A stretch of 64,000 nt of DNA from Phalacrocorax aristotelis (Eukaryota > Chordata > Aves > Suliformes > Phalacrocoracidae). The notes beneath the pieces were generated by a model. That model was not told the origin of the DNA. It was given only the letters and a program-made list of their open reading frames with translations, and did no database searches. How positions within the stretch are numbered: the first letter of the stretch is position 1; each line of letters begins with the position of its first letter. This document shows, piece by piece, positions 10,713-24,651 of this stretch. The DNA lies in NCBI RefSeq assembly GCF_949628215.1, contig NC_134281.1, forward strand, positions 43,482,512 through 43,546,511. The letters run 5' to 3'. Both the position numbers and the translations under genes were made by a program.

Positions 10713-13700
10713 TGAGCAAGTGCAAAATATTTTGTCCCAAGAGACTTTTTTTCTTATCATGAATTTGCTTAGCCTCAGACTAAACTTTTATCTTCATAAG
10801 GAAGCTGCATAGCTCTAGCGCTTTAAAACTGATTCCTTCAAACTGGTACACAAGTATGCACAGTCTTACTTTTTTGATATAACCTGGGGTCTTGCTGCAT
10901 GGCCTCGAGTAGCCTTAGCTGTGGTGTTTTAAGAAGCAACCAATAAAGCAGTTTAGGTTTATATGGCAGTATGTGGACTGCAGTAGCTAAACAGTTGGCC
11001 ACTACTGCTACAAGGGCTGCTGCTGCCAGGCGAGCACTGACAGATCCGCCTCCTGGCCTTAGGGAGGGAGCTCAGCTTTGATGTGTGTAAGCATTTTTTT
11101 CACATCGGTGCCAGCCTGAGCAGCCACCTTTTCCCTCCTCCTTTGCCTCTTCTTTTCCACTCCCTCGTTTGTGCTGGTATTACTCCAGTGCGTTCTGGAG
11201 TATTGTAGGATACTTATTTTAATCTGTATTTCTTCCCTTATTTTGTTAACCACACAGCTCTACAAACACCTAAAATGATGTGGGGCAATAGGGAAGGTGG
11301 AACATAAATGCAGGTACAAGCAGTAGGGATGTGGCATCTTCTGGAAGAAATGCTCACCAGCAGTCTTCAAATTACCACAGACTGAGTCAGAACTTTTAAA
11401 TTCATTCTTCCCAATTTAAATTGCACTACAAAAATGCCCAAGCAGATTTTGCACCAGTTTTACTAACTTAATTTGAATTCACACTTTTGGTTAAACAAGC
11501 TCAGCTTCCCATATGAACAAACCTATAAAACGTGGTTTGACTTTCACAGTGAACATTTTTCATGCACCCATTAACTTGAGTGAGAACTGTGAGTCCTTAG
11601 TATACCTGCTTATGAAACTGTTTTTGTTAGATGACTAACTTTGTGCACATAAATTTAAAATTGTTTAAGAGGGCAGCTAGGTTATTATTCAAAGTCTTAT
11701 AAATGGAATTTCTTGCACATGTTCCTGATATTGGCTTCCATGTCTGTTTTGAATTTACTTACAGAATACACCACCACACCCAAAATTACTTTCAAGCTAT
11801 TTCCTTGCCCCCTCTGTTCACTGCATTATCATTCTTATGTGCAGAAACAGCTTCTGTGCTTTTCACTGGACAGGAAATGCCAGACTGGCAATATGAGAAA
11901 GGCTTGATTTTTAACTTAATGCTAATTGTTGTTGCCTCCATGGTTGCGTGCCTGTGCATTGAATGTGGCAACTTGGTTAACAAAATGCTCTCACAGTTGA
12001 TATCTATAATATCTATTTGCTACTAGCAAAGCCATTTCCAATCAAAAACATTTCCAATCAAACTAAAGGTAACAGTGACAAAGTATGGTGACAAAATCAA
12101 CAAAGTAATGAGCTTACAGAAGGAAAGATCTTACTAAGTAATTATTTTTCTGTTAGAAACAGCTCAATTCCCAAATCTGTTGCAAATGAGGAACACCAGC
12201 AGCTCAGCTGAAGAATAGGGCCACCTCATTTTTTTGTAGCCTTTCGAATGGTATTCTCTCCTGAAATTTAGTTCTAAGTGTTCTGACACTTCCACGGTCC
12301 TATCTAAGAAGAAAAAGCTAACGTTATCCCCTTTGGGAATACACTGCTCAATATAGCACAGAAGTGCAGGCCCATCAGTCTGTGAAAGCACACTACTAAC
12401 GATCTCACCCCTTCCCTGCCTGTTTAGGAGGGTCTAACTTCTGTGGTGGCAGTAGTGATCCAAGGGCATTAAGAAGAAATAAAACTGTACAACTGTACAG
12501 AAACAGTAACAAGCAAGACCTAGCAATTAACATCCAAGAATAAAACTAGATTCCTCGGGGTTTCTGGGGTTCTGCTGATATCACATCAGACAACAGCACA
12601 ATAAGTAATGAATTTGAGTTCAAATTCCACCTACACCTTTACATGAGGAGCTACTTCATAGTCCCACATGTGGTTTTTTAACTGCTGGTTGTGTGAAGCA
12701 CAAGGGAGATCTACAGTGCAGAACAAAAGTACTAAACTTAATTCTTCTTCCAGGCAGTCCAGATCTTTGCTTAAAAAAACAAAACTGAAAAGCCCCAAAC
12801 CTAAGAACTATGTCTTGGCCTAAATCCTCCCTCTAGTTCGGATCTTCAGAATAATACTCACTTCATGGAGACCTACACTCTGATTTAAATGATGCTATGA
12901 CTCCTTGAGTCTATGAGTTAAAAAAGTGAAGTTTTATAAGTATAGATTGAAATCAAACAGAAACTCTCCATGTAGCCAGTAAAAATTATCACTTTTGCCT
13001 ATACAACCAAAAACGATTGTTTATAGTGATGAAGCTCCAAAAATTTATGAAAGGCTCTTGCAATTCATGAGAAGAGTCAGAATAGAAGCAGAGCTCTTAA
13101 ATACTAAGAATTTTTAGTGCCTTTCTTTTTCTTTTATTGTCATCCATCAGTATTTGCATACTCTAAAGCCTCTCACCTATGAACAATGATATATCAAGGT
13201 GTACTTTGATTCATTTATTAAACTATATTTAAACATTGCTGTATTTTGACCTAAAACCAGAGTACTATGATTCACCGCACTTCAAAAAAACTACGATTCT
13301 TTAAGTTCATTTCTGTAATATATGCTTGCCATGCCTAGCATCACAAGCCCCATCCTAATCTTGAATTCAGCTATTATTTGATACTTTATACTCTGGGATT
13401 CCTTCCTTAAGTCTGAAACCTTAATTTAAGCCAGCTGTTCCACAGTAACTCAACATGTGTGGGATTTTCCCACTAAATGAAAATGATAACTAGGATTTTT
13501 TTTTTTAAAGAGATACAGTATCTGTTGTGGGAGGCTCCTTTTAAATAAAGACAAAGAAACTACTGAAGTTGGTTCAGCCATGTGATATGAAAATGATCCT
13601 GTGCAACATAGCTGTATATGTTACTTTCACGCCTTGACCATGTTATGGTTAAATTTACAAAGTAATGTTGGCTTTTTTAGCTTTCCATTTTTACTGAGCT

Positions 13701-16700
13701 ATACAGCTTGTTTGAAGCTGATAATTAACATGTGAGTATTAATATATTTGCCTTCTCAGCATCATGGCATGAGTCTGTTCTTTAAGGTAGTAACACACTG
13801 CTGACACTGAAGTTCATGTCCAGTAAATCCTCTTCTGAGCACAGTGGTAGTCCTGCTGCTATTCACAGACTACGACCATAGCGCCTAAGGTGCATGTGAA
13901 TTGCTGTCTGTGGTAAGCTGCTATTCTGCTTCACTTTTATCCAAGACAGTATGTATCTCAAGAACAGAGAATGAATGTAAGCTGATACACCTAACTTAAA
14001 ATTTTACCTCTGCCAATTGCTTATTACATTGCTTGACGGTGATGCCACCTTTCTAATGGCAGCTGCAGAAGACAATGGGTGACAGATGTCTACTATCCCC
14101 TCCATAATGTCACACACTGATGGCAATGTCCTGTGCCAGTACACTGTACTGTCGATTGGCCGAGTCCACTGCCCCATCTCTGGGAGCGGTAGGGGCAGAA
14201 GGGTGGGAAAGGTAACGGGTTAACCAGCATAACGGCGCACAGCAAAGCCAATTTATCAAAGCTCTGTGTTTCTGTGAACACCAATTTTTTTTTTTTTTTG
14301 CACTGGATAGTTTAAAATACTTATGCTGTATCTATTATTTTATGCAATATGTTGGTATGAGAATTAACCATATCTATGCAATGATAAAGAAATTCTACAT
14401 CCTGCTATTAGAAGCACTTGGTTCTCTTATATCCAATATATTCTAAAAAAATATTTTTAATTCAGATTAATTTTCATCTGAATAGCATACACTGAACACT
14501 GTTGGTGTTCATGGGGGAATGCAACTGGTATATTATTAAAATACACAACATTTTAGCATTGAAATACATAGTTTTTCAATACCATTTTGATCACAAGCAA
14601 ATGGGAAATGAGGTCTAGAAAAAAAGCACTGTCATACCAGATGGAATGGCATGTAAAGGGTTAAAAATCAATGAGTATTTAAGAGCAGCAGAATGTTTTC
14701 CTGTAAACTCCTTCTATGGCATGATCTAGGGGAAGGTCCAACTTCAGTGCTGGATGTTCATACAGGATTTCCTATGACTAATGCTGTCAGCATTCAAAAC
14801 TTACAATTTAAAATGTGGGTGTTATGCACAGATAGAAAATTTACCATTTAGAATTTCTTACTTGAAAATGAATGGAAATTACTCTGATTTTCAGATTCAT
14901 TTGCTGTACGTGGCATGATAGCATAAAATAAGGAAGTCACTAAGGGGCATATGCTGGGATTGCCTGCCAAGCTTTTACACAAGTCTTTTATATCTGGATA
15001 GGATTCACAGGAAGCTTGTACAGGAAGGCCTTTTCCTTCCTTATTTTTGAAAAGCTTTGTTGGATGGAAATTATGCCAGTGAGTAAAAGAGGGGAAGGGG
15101 GAACAAACTACTATCCTGGTGGTTTTGGTGCCAATACGTGCAAAACTGAAAGTCACATCTAGGTAACATTAATCACAGAATCACAGAATGCAACCTGTTG
15201 TAAAATAAACTAACACAAAGCAAGCTTATAGAGCACAAAAGATGTTTAATAGTTTTTGATTTAAAAGATTCATAAAGAAAGTCATACAGGTACCAAACCA
15301 AAACAGTATGGAAAGTGCAAATCTGAGATGTAATCTGCTACAATTAAGCTAAATTTGCCAATATTTCTAGCAAGCATGCCATGGCCATGTATACTCTTTA
15401 GCAGGTTTCCTCTGAATTCTATTGCAAGCTCTGACTGCTTCAGATAAATTTTCAATAGTGATATTTTGTTGAATTAAACATGAAGGTACTAATATAGTTT
15501 GAGCTATTGTCACTACAATATCCCTTCTTTCATTTCTTAATGTCATGTTGATCCAATTTGCATGATGCCATATTAACTTTTAGTTGAAACTAAGCTTTTC
15601 CTATGTCTTGTGATACAAGGGAAAAAAGAAGGCTGATTCTCTAGCTCATCTCTTTGCTTATTGTAGCTAATTCACTGTGCAAGGACTTGTTAAAAATCAC
15701 TATTTTTTCCTTAATCTGGGTGTTCTAAAATCCTTAGTGGGCATATTACTATTCTTTGTACTATTATACTACACTTATTGAGCCAAAGAGCTTGCTTCAC
15801 TGGGAACCATAACAGCAGAAAATACACCTACAGGTAGACTACAATGGGTCTAGATGCCTCTTTAGCATCTTCCACGTCACCTGGCAGGAGTCCCAGAAGT
15901 CTCAGAAAACACAATTTACCCTGAAAATCTTGTAAACCCAGAACTGCTGTTTAGGCAAGGGGGGAAAAAAACCAAAACAAACCTTAAAAACTTTCTCAAA
16001 TAGGGAATGCTTCTACTGCACAGTAAATGAGTGCAAAGTTGTAAATGAGTGGGTGGATGATAGAGGAATTATGGTGGAAGAGGAGACTCAAAAAGGAGTA
16101 AGGTAGTAATATTCAAAGGATGAAGAGGAAAGTAGCACAGGGGACAATGGAAGACATCAAAAGCATTAGAATGACTGAAGAGCATGCAGCTCTTGTAAAG
16201 ACTGGTGGTGGAGGTGTGCAATTCTCTCCAGCTGGACATCAGAACTAAACATTCAGAGTATGAAGGCTATTATTATAAAAAATGGATACTGGTATAATGA
16301 GTCAAGCTTGTGCTTTGCCCACAGAGTAGCTACAGCACAGGTAACAACCATAAGTATTCATCTGCTGTGAGAAAAGGCATTCCTAGGGGAAAGAAAATCC
16401 ATGCTGATGTGTTTCCATTGCTCCTGTGACCAAAGCTAGTTTAAAAAAAAAAGCCTCTTTATGCAGCAAACATTTCTCGCCTCACAGTGCAGACTACAGA
16501 ATAAGGAATAAAAGAATTAGTTCCAGGAATGGGAATAGAGAAGTCTGAAATGAAAGCTCCAGTTCAGATGAGACTGCACATGATTTGCAAAGCGATGGAA
16601 ACTGAGGGGGCTGCTAGGTCATGCCTTTCCCCCGCTGCATGAATCACTCTTTGAATGGAAATTTGAGTAGGAAGACATAATGGCTTGGGAACAAAGAGAG

Positions 16701-19700
16701 CTGCTGGAATATCACAGGTGCAGCTGAACAGAGCAGGATTTTTTTGGGATACGCCAAGGAAAGCAAACAGCATGAATCTGGAGGAGTTGTCAGGACTTTG
16801 TGATTTAGGGAGCTATCCAAATCAACAAGGGTATTTCTCACAGAGTCAAACAGACAGGAGAATAACCGAGGCCCTGATTCGGTGTTCCAATTAATCAATT
16901 CCTTAATGCTAAAGCATAATTCTGAATTCAGAAAAAGATAGGAGGTGCTAATGTCCTACTGAAGTTTCTGGGAGTCAGACTTACACTTCACTAAGGCACT
17001 TCTCCACAGTTAGATGTCTAGTTATATGCTTTGCTTGAACTGGGACTAATGTGAGCTGCAGGAATCCAGATCCTGACATACAAGACGACACATACATTCT
17101 GGGGGAAACAAAATAGTCAGTCAAAGCCAGAGGATTCAAACAAAAGACAGGGGAAGCTGTCAGAACTGGGAAGAGGGGATAACATGTGAAAGAATCAACT
17201 CTATATGCCTCAGAAAACCCTCTAGCAATGAGAAATATTGTAAAATTGAACAAAAGGTACTCACCAACTTACAGAATTGTGAACAGATTAAAACACTAAT
17301 AAGAAAGAAACAATTACATGCCTATGATTTTCTCACACTGCTATACAAGGAAAGTTAAATTTCATTTTGATATATAAAAAACATAAACTGAATGCAAGTA
17401 AAAGTCCAAGATGATTTTAACTAGTTGATCAGGATGGAGTACAAACAAATGATAATAAAGGTAATCAGGAAAAAAAAAAATTAAATGCTTCCATATCTTT
17501 TTCCAGAACAAGGAAGGAAAAAATACCAATTAAAAAAAAAAAGTGGTCATAAGCAAGACCCTTGAGTAATTTCAATTGTCTCAAGACTAGGAAAGTGCTA
17601 TAGATAGGGAGACAGATAGAATAGTGAAGATGTACTGGTAATAGATATCTGAACAGTAAGACAAGTAGAATTCAAATGAAAGCTATAATTTAGTCATTTA
17701 ATATGAAATAACCAAAATCAACTTACTTCTTCTCTAAATATAAAATTCTAGACAAAGTAATGAAGACAAGCTAAACCAGCACTGCCAGGCAATCTTTTGT
17801 AATCTTGAGTTGCCTTGCTTTTCCGTACTGCAGTGAAAAATGATATTGAAAAACTGAGAAGCAAAGAAGTAATATAGGAACTACCGTCGCTCAAGGGTAA
17901 GAAATAAGCTTGTACAGAATTTTTTAAAATGGTGCTAATTATTATCAGTCTTCTATAAAACTATAGCAATAAGATAAGCCTGAAGGACTCACCATGTAAT
18001 AGCCACCCTCCCAAGCTGAGAGAGCAGCAAATTCAGGAATCATTTTTAAGGTAAACAAACAGAGAAACAAGAAACAAAGCCAGAATATTAGGGGGGAAAA
18101 AACAAAAGTTATGGAGGCCTGAAATGACAGCTGTGGAGAAGGCAAGAGATGCAGGGAATCTCCTCCCTTGTATTTCAAGAAGTCTATCAGGAAGACCAAT
18201 TAGACTCACTCAGCCCCAACTATTTCAATTGCCCTCTAATAGGTTTAAAGAGGCCCTATTCACTACTATCTGCTCTCCCACTTGCAGGAATAGAGTATTC
18301 TTTTGCTGCTGGTGGTAAGCAAAAAGACAGTGGTAAGCTTTAGAAACTAAAGCTTATCACCATTAACTCAGAAGACATACTGAGCAGACATGAAGACATT
18401 TTACAGAGTTATTATAACATAATTTTTCTTACCAGAACAAAAAATATTGATACTGTTGTCCACACTGAATTGAGGTAAGTTTTGTATTTCTTCAAGTTCA
18501 GAAAAAAAACAGCGGTGGAACTAAAACAAATAGGTTTGAAAATTCTTTTGACATAATAAATAAAATTTATATACATTTTACTGTAAATGGATTCCTCAGA
18601 GAGGGCAAAATTTCAAAGCGTGTGTGTGGAGACTTCATTAGCAAGACATCGTTTAGGGAAATGTCTGCGCTGTGTCTGATGTTTGACATCTAACTGCAGT
18701 AACTTAATAAATAACAGCAATTAAAACTGGTTTATGATGTGGCAAAACATTATTTCCTTTCAAGGACACATTAGTCTCTATTCATATCTACAGCACTTTA
18801 TAATCAGTACGAACAAAATTGGGCTTGCGTACTGGTATAAATTCAGAATAGTTTTTCACAAATTACATCTACAAAGCAAATTTGGCCAAAAGGCTTCTGT
18901 GGGAGATCTAGTGGCACCACCATATTCACCTTCTGGGAGTAATGCTGCCAGTAAGGTTAGCCCAATGAGTGCAGGGTATATAACAAGAACCTTGGTCTTC
19001 AACAGTCAAGATTAGATTCTAGAAAGTATTTCCTCTGTAAGATTTTACTGACAGAGTGTATGCTCCTGACTCAAAACCACAAGGGCTTGTTTGGTTTAAA
19101 ATGGAAAAAAATCTGCCCATTTTGGAGAAAAACCCTTGCCTTCCCTCTTTCTGGTTTTGCTGATCTTTGAAGCTGCCTCAGAATTTAGTAACTTAATACT
19201 TTTACATAATTTACGTTTTATGCTAATGATAGAAGGGCTAGCATTTTGCCGTAACTGCTTTCTATTAGCCTTGGTCTGAAAGGACACATTTAAGCTTCTA
19301 AAATGATAATTATTATAAAAATTATGACACTGATACAACTTTAAGCCAATGAATTGGGAAATGGTATCTCCTCATTAGTAAAATCAGTATTAGTGTCCAT
19401 ACAGGTTTAGTCAATAGATTAACGGGCAAATTAGTTCTTCAATTTAAATTAATTCCATGACAGTAAAGGCTTTCACAGAACAAATATGTATAGAAATATA
19501 TAACTAGCAGTAGTCATCACTTAGACTCAAAAATTCAAATATTTCTTTTTTTACTTTGCACTATGAAAATTAAAGTAACTAAATATATATTTAATCATAT
19601 AATTACTAACATTTTTCTCTTTGTTTCAAACCAACAGTTATTTTATTATGCTCTGAAACAAGAATATTGGTTTTCCTTAGGTCTGTGAAGCCAAATTGGA

Positions 19701-22700
19701 AAGCTTTTTTCCTTCTACCTTCACTATGTTACTTCTCAGGAAGCTGCCTGGCAAGTAATTCCATGAAGAAGTTTGGAAAAATACTTAAATATAATTATTC
19801 AAAAACCTGAATGTCAAAAATTGGTTTCTAAGTAGTTTGGTCACTCTTCTTAAACTTCACTAATACATGCATGGTACACTGAAAAACAATCCTAATCCTC
19901 ACTTCAGCGGAGGTACGTACATTAAGCCTTGTTCCTACAGCTCAATCCAGACAGACAGCCTGCTCTATCAGCATTTACAGCCATCAGTGGCACTTTGTGT
20001 ATGTGTATTATCGATTTGCAATTACCCCAGGTTGGGAACTTCATAAAAGTACATGCTAATCTTTGGAAAAAAAAGCATTTTGCATTGTATGGGTGCAGCG
20101 CTTTACACGATCTTAAGTTGTTTATACTTGAAGAAGTAATACTATAGTGTTGGGATAACATTATGACCCGGATTATTGTATCAGCTGTTGTATTATTACT
20201 TAGTATTTTGAAAGCATCCATGAACAGTGGACAAAGCTGGGAAGCTGTGCCTTCTGTGAGGTACATCTTTCAAGTATAGGACCTGGCACAGAACTCTGCA
20301 GAGGTGGTTATGCCTAAGTTGCAGAGGGAATAAGATGGGAGCACAGTGTGCTAGTCTGAGATGCAAATGATGAGACTGGACAAATCAGCCTTCCCCTCCC
20401 TGTAGCAGGCCTCCGCTGAGGCCCCTGGTGATATGCATGTTCTGTGCGTGCCAGTACCACTCAGAGGATGGCACTATGCTAGGGAACACCTCGTATTTAA
20501 ATACCAGCCAGGGTAGAGATTTCTCAGCACCAGGAAGGCCCCAAGCCTACTCTCTACAGAAATATGACTAATACAAACAAGATCACTCAGTGCCAAAGCT
20601 CCCCTTTTGACTTCCCTAATTTACTGCAGTTAATCTTCAGGCAAAATTAAGCACTACATTTTGTCTCTCTTGCAGACATTCTGACTAGTCAGCTTCTCTT
20701 CCAGTGTTATAATAAGTCAAGTACAGTCTAATCATCATCATGAACACTTCTAACACTGCTGTTCCTCAATCTAGCTATACTTAAATATAATTCAACCTCA
20801 ACCAGCTAGGCCCCACTTAGACTTCTGGTTATCCCAAACAAACCTTTATTCCTGAGCCATGTTTATTAATGAGAATGCCTTGATTACCCAGATATATTTC
20901 TCCACCCCTCATGATGTTTAGATAACGATGTTGGCTTTATTATCTCTTACAGACTAGTTCTTCTACAGTGAGATATGTCTCCAATAAACAGTTGGCATTA
21001 CAGCAAACAATTGTCTTAAATGAAATTAAAGTACACACTGGGAAACATAAAAATATCACGTTGAGTGAAACTGTGTTATTATGTTTGGCTTTCCATCAAT
21101 TTTATCAAGAAAATGCCCTAGAGAACATAAGAAGTTACTGGAAGTCATTCAGTTGCATTACATGCAGTTTCAGGAGCAGACAGTAACCACAGCTGCAGGC
21201 TCCAGGCACCGAGTGGGAAAGCCTCGGTGGAGAAATGGTGACCTCTACTGGTTCCTCACTCCCACGGTCACATCACCTCACACGTTCATTTAACATGCAA
21301 GGTGTAGTTTGGGTTGCTTTCATCTTTGAGAAATTAAAATAGAGAAAATTAAATGTATACCTGATGATGACATAGCAACGTAAAATAAGCTAGAAAACAT
21401 GGGCACGTGTTCATTTCAGAAATAAATGTTCACCTTGGAGAAGTCAGAAAACAATACTTCAAAGGACAAAAACTTCAAAGCACTCTACAACTTCAAAGCA
21501 CTGCACCAACATTAATAAACACTTAGGACGTGTCTGTGAGGTAGAAAAAAAATTTCCTTTTTTAACGCTTGTGTAAACAGGGCACAGAGATTAAGTGATT
21601 TGCCCAAGGACACAAGTTAGTAGCAAAACTGAGTTGGCACATCAAAAATAACTGTCTTGAGCCCCCTTTCTCAGACCAGCTACAGCTGTGTTAACTCAGT
21701 GAGCAGAAGCTCCCTATATGGACACTTATTCTGCAGAGGCCAAAAAGGGTCCTTTCCTATGAATAGCATCACCTGCCCGTTTTAAGGCCTGCTCTAAACT
21801 CTACTACATTGCTTACAGCTGATATCCTCCCACAAAGTCACCCACATAGATCTATCTGAATTAAGGTAATCTTACATATAGACAGAGTCTTCCTTCTGCA
21901 TTTAACAATTATATTAGAGCTTAAGTGGTCTATGTGAACATTTTTAGGATTTCTATGTCATGACAATCTACTTTTTGACAACAAACGGAATTAAAATAAA
22001 ATCACACCTACAGCATGAAGTTCCTCTGATGATACTATTGAAGCTGAACCTGCACTAGTACCAATCAGAATTTTTTAGTACACCCTTCTAGAGTAAAATA
22101 TAAAATTTCCTCAATGTATATAAGCTGATCTTCTATATATCCATACTGCTGAACACACATCACAGAATCATAGAATCACCTTACGCCCCTCAGACAACAA
22201 ATAAATGTAAAAGATAACAAAGAAGGGCAAAGATTTGCATCTTCCTCTCTCCAACTTATTTTTTTTCTTAGATCTTTAGTAATATTAAATTTTGCCATTC
22301 TTATTTTTAATGAAGAGCTTCCTGGTGATCCCATGTTTTTGTGGTCTGATGCACTTAAAGGAGAAGAGGTGTAGAACCTTAATATTTTCCCCTTTTCTGA
22401 AACATTTATATTTCAGATAAATAGAGTTAATAAGTTAAAAATATATAAACAAAAAGCACGCTTCAAATAGCCAATTCTGAATCTCTTTTCTCCTCAACTG
22501 TTTGGGTTTTTAACCTTTTTGTGAAGTCATTGTTGGAACAAAGGCTTAATTGTAAAAGTAGTTAAAATACTAATTAAAAAATAAATGCTTTTAAAACATA
22601 ATGTCTAAAGTTGAATCCATACAACAAGCTTCCAAAATTTTCTTGTCAAACGTGATTCTTGGTTTAAGACAGAATTTCCTCGTAAGTCACACACATATAA

Positions 22701-24639
22701 CGAAGAACTTTTATTAAAAATGCATAATTATATTTTGAAGACTGTGATTTGCATCTAGTAACAAGTAATTAGCAGCATATTATTTTCCCAAAATAAAGTC
22801 CCACAGTGGTCCTGAAAGAGATGCTGCCTGCATATATTGTTCAAATGTTCCTCCTCAAGGCCAGTTAGGAGTACTGCACCCTTTCATCTGTGTTTACTAG
22901 TTAAATTTCTGTATTCAGCACATTATGAAATTACTGGCATACTAACAGACTCTTAAAGAATATCACAATTTCTATTTTTAAATTTTTCAGGAGTTCCAAA
23001 ACTTCTTGTGTTGTCTACATTAACAATACTGCTCAGCACTCACCTAACATTTCCCATCGCCAGAACTGCATGGGAACAATAAAAAAAGTGATATAAAGAT
23101 TCCATTTCTTGAAACTTCAAGTAAGCATTATTAATTTACTCAAGAAATGGATAGATCTTCAGTACTTTGTTAAGTGAAATCTGAAGACTATGCAATTTGC
23201 AGATCACAGGCTGAGTCATTAGCAGATTTGGGAATGCAGTTCAGACCTCCTGACTCCCTACAATAAACCAGAGTTTTCCATGTTACATGTTAACAATCAT
23301 TAACTAAATGACAAAGGTTTTGCTATTCTTGGTGTAGTGCCCTTCTTTGCATTTCAGAGGAATTACAGGGCTCTTAAATTGGCTGTCAAATTTGCTGACT
23401 TTGTAACTGGCTGGCTTTCAAAATATATATTAAAAGTCTTGCCTTTCCTGGCTATTTCTTCAGTAAATCCTTTTTTTTTTTTTTTTTTAAATAGACTAAG
23501 CTTTGCAATCTTCCTTATAAAACTAAAGTCAATAGAAAAAAATTTAAAATCTTATCAGTCACACTGTACATGCTATTAAAGAAAATACATGCAAAGGCAG
23601 CAGGACCCAACAGAAAGGGCAGTGAACTAAGAAACAGATGACAAAATTTCCCACTTTCTTAAATAAGGTCAAGCTTTCAGCGTTTCAGCTCATTTTACTT
23701 CTAGCTCTTACAGAACTCTGTAATCTCAATTCCTCTCTCAGTTGGTTTCAAAATGTGTAGATTATTATTATTTTACTTCATTCTCTCCATAAGGAATTTT
23801 AATACCAATAAGTGAAATTAATTACAGCTAGAGTCAAAGGTCCTACACACATATTGAAGACCCTACATATTCACAGATTTGAAGCTCTATTTAATAATAC
23901 TTTAAATGTTGCATACTGAATCACACGCCTTGATCCACCTCATGGAAAAGAATTAAGTTCCAGACAGACTCCAGGTTACAGCAGGAATGACAAGCTAAAT
24001 AGCCTTTGTGTTAAATGTACCTCATAGACTGAAGTTGTAACTCATATTAGAAAGGCTGGATCACTTTTTTAACTAGCCATTTATAGTTTATTTTTATCTG
24101 GGTCTTTATGTTTTTATTTCATTACATTATAGGGCTTTCATCTACATAGCTGGCAATATGTACTCTCTCATTTAAGATCATACAAGGTATCTAATCATGG
24201 CAACAGTAACTATGCCGTGAATTTTCTTTTGTCATACTTAATATACTGGTCATTTAGGCACATACAAAAAACAGCTTGGCCAGAGGAACAGAGGAATTTG
24301 ATAGACAAATATCTTCAAGTATCAGATTTTGTCCCTATTTATGCATACAAAATCTGGAAGAAGTCTTCCAAGTGGAACATCTTTACATACCACAGCTTTT
24401 TGTTTTGTTATTAAACGGCACTTGTTGCTAAGGAAGAACAGAGAAGATCAAAGGACTTCTAGCAACTAGAAAAACAAAGCTGAGGGAGTTTTGATTCTTT
24501 TCTCATTCTGTAAAGACTTATCTCTGAACTATAACAGTTGCTGGTTCATAGTTCAGTGAAAAAAAGTGTGAAATTATGTGAGCTTGCTTTGTTATTTCAT
24601 ACTTAACTTCAAACATCAAACAGTAGCTCAATTCACTTT
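10713..24639. other. Intergenic, AT-rich, no gene recognised
   Basis: Open frames here are short, overlap on both strands and show no known motif. Short CR1-like 3' tail fragments (repeats of AGAATCACAG type) occur at about 15171-15190 and 22160-22180. A near-perfect 14-bp inverted repeat lies at 18330-18360. A GC-richer patch at 20280-20545 carries an octamer ATGCAAAT (20361-20368) and a 12-bp palindrome (20493-20504). An 18-base T-run sits near 23471-23488. Confidence 0.5.
18330..18360. repeat. Inverted repeat, 14-bp arms, 3-nt loop
   Basis: Left arm GTGGTAAGCTTTAG and right arm CTAAAGCTTATCAC pair at 13 of 14 positions, the last as a G-U wobble if transcribed, around the loop AAA. No adjacent transposase or target-site duplication was recognised. 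Confidence 0.8.
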
Positions 24640-24651
24640 TTGATTACCAAC

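Noticed and set aside
11703-12026. 107-codon frame with hydrophobic C-terminal half
   Set aside because: No recognised domain, overlapped by other frames in AT-rich spacer, and the hydrophobicity follows from T-richness.
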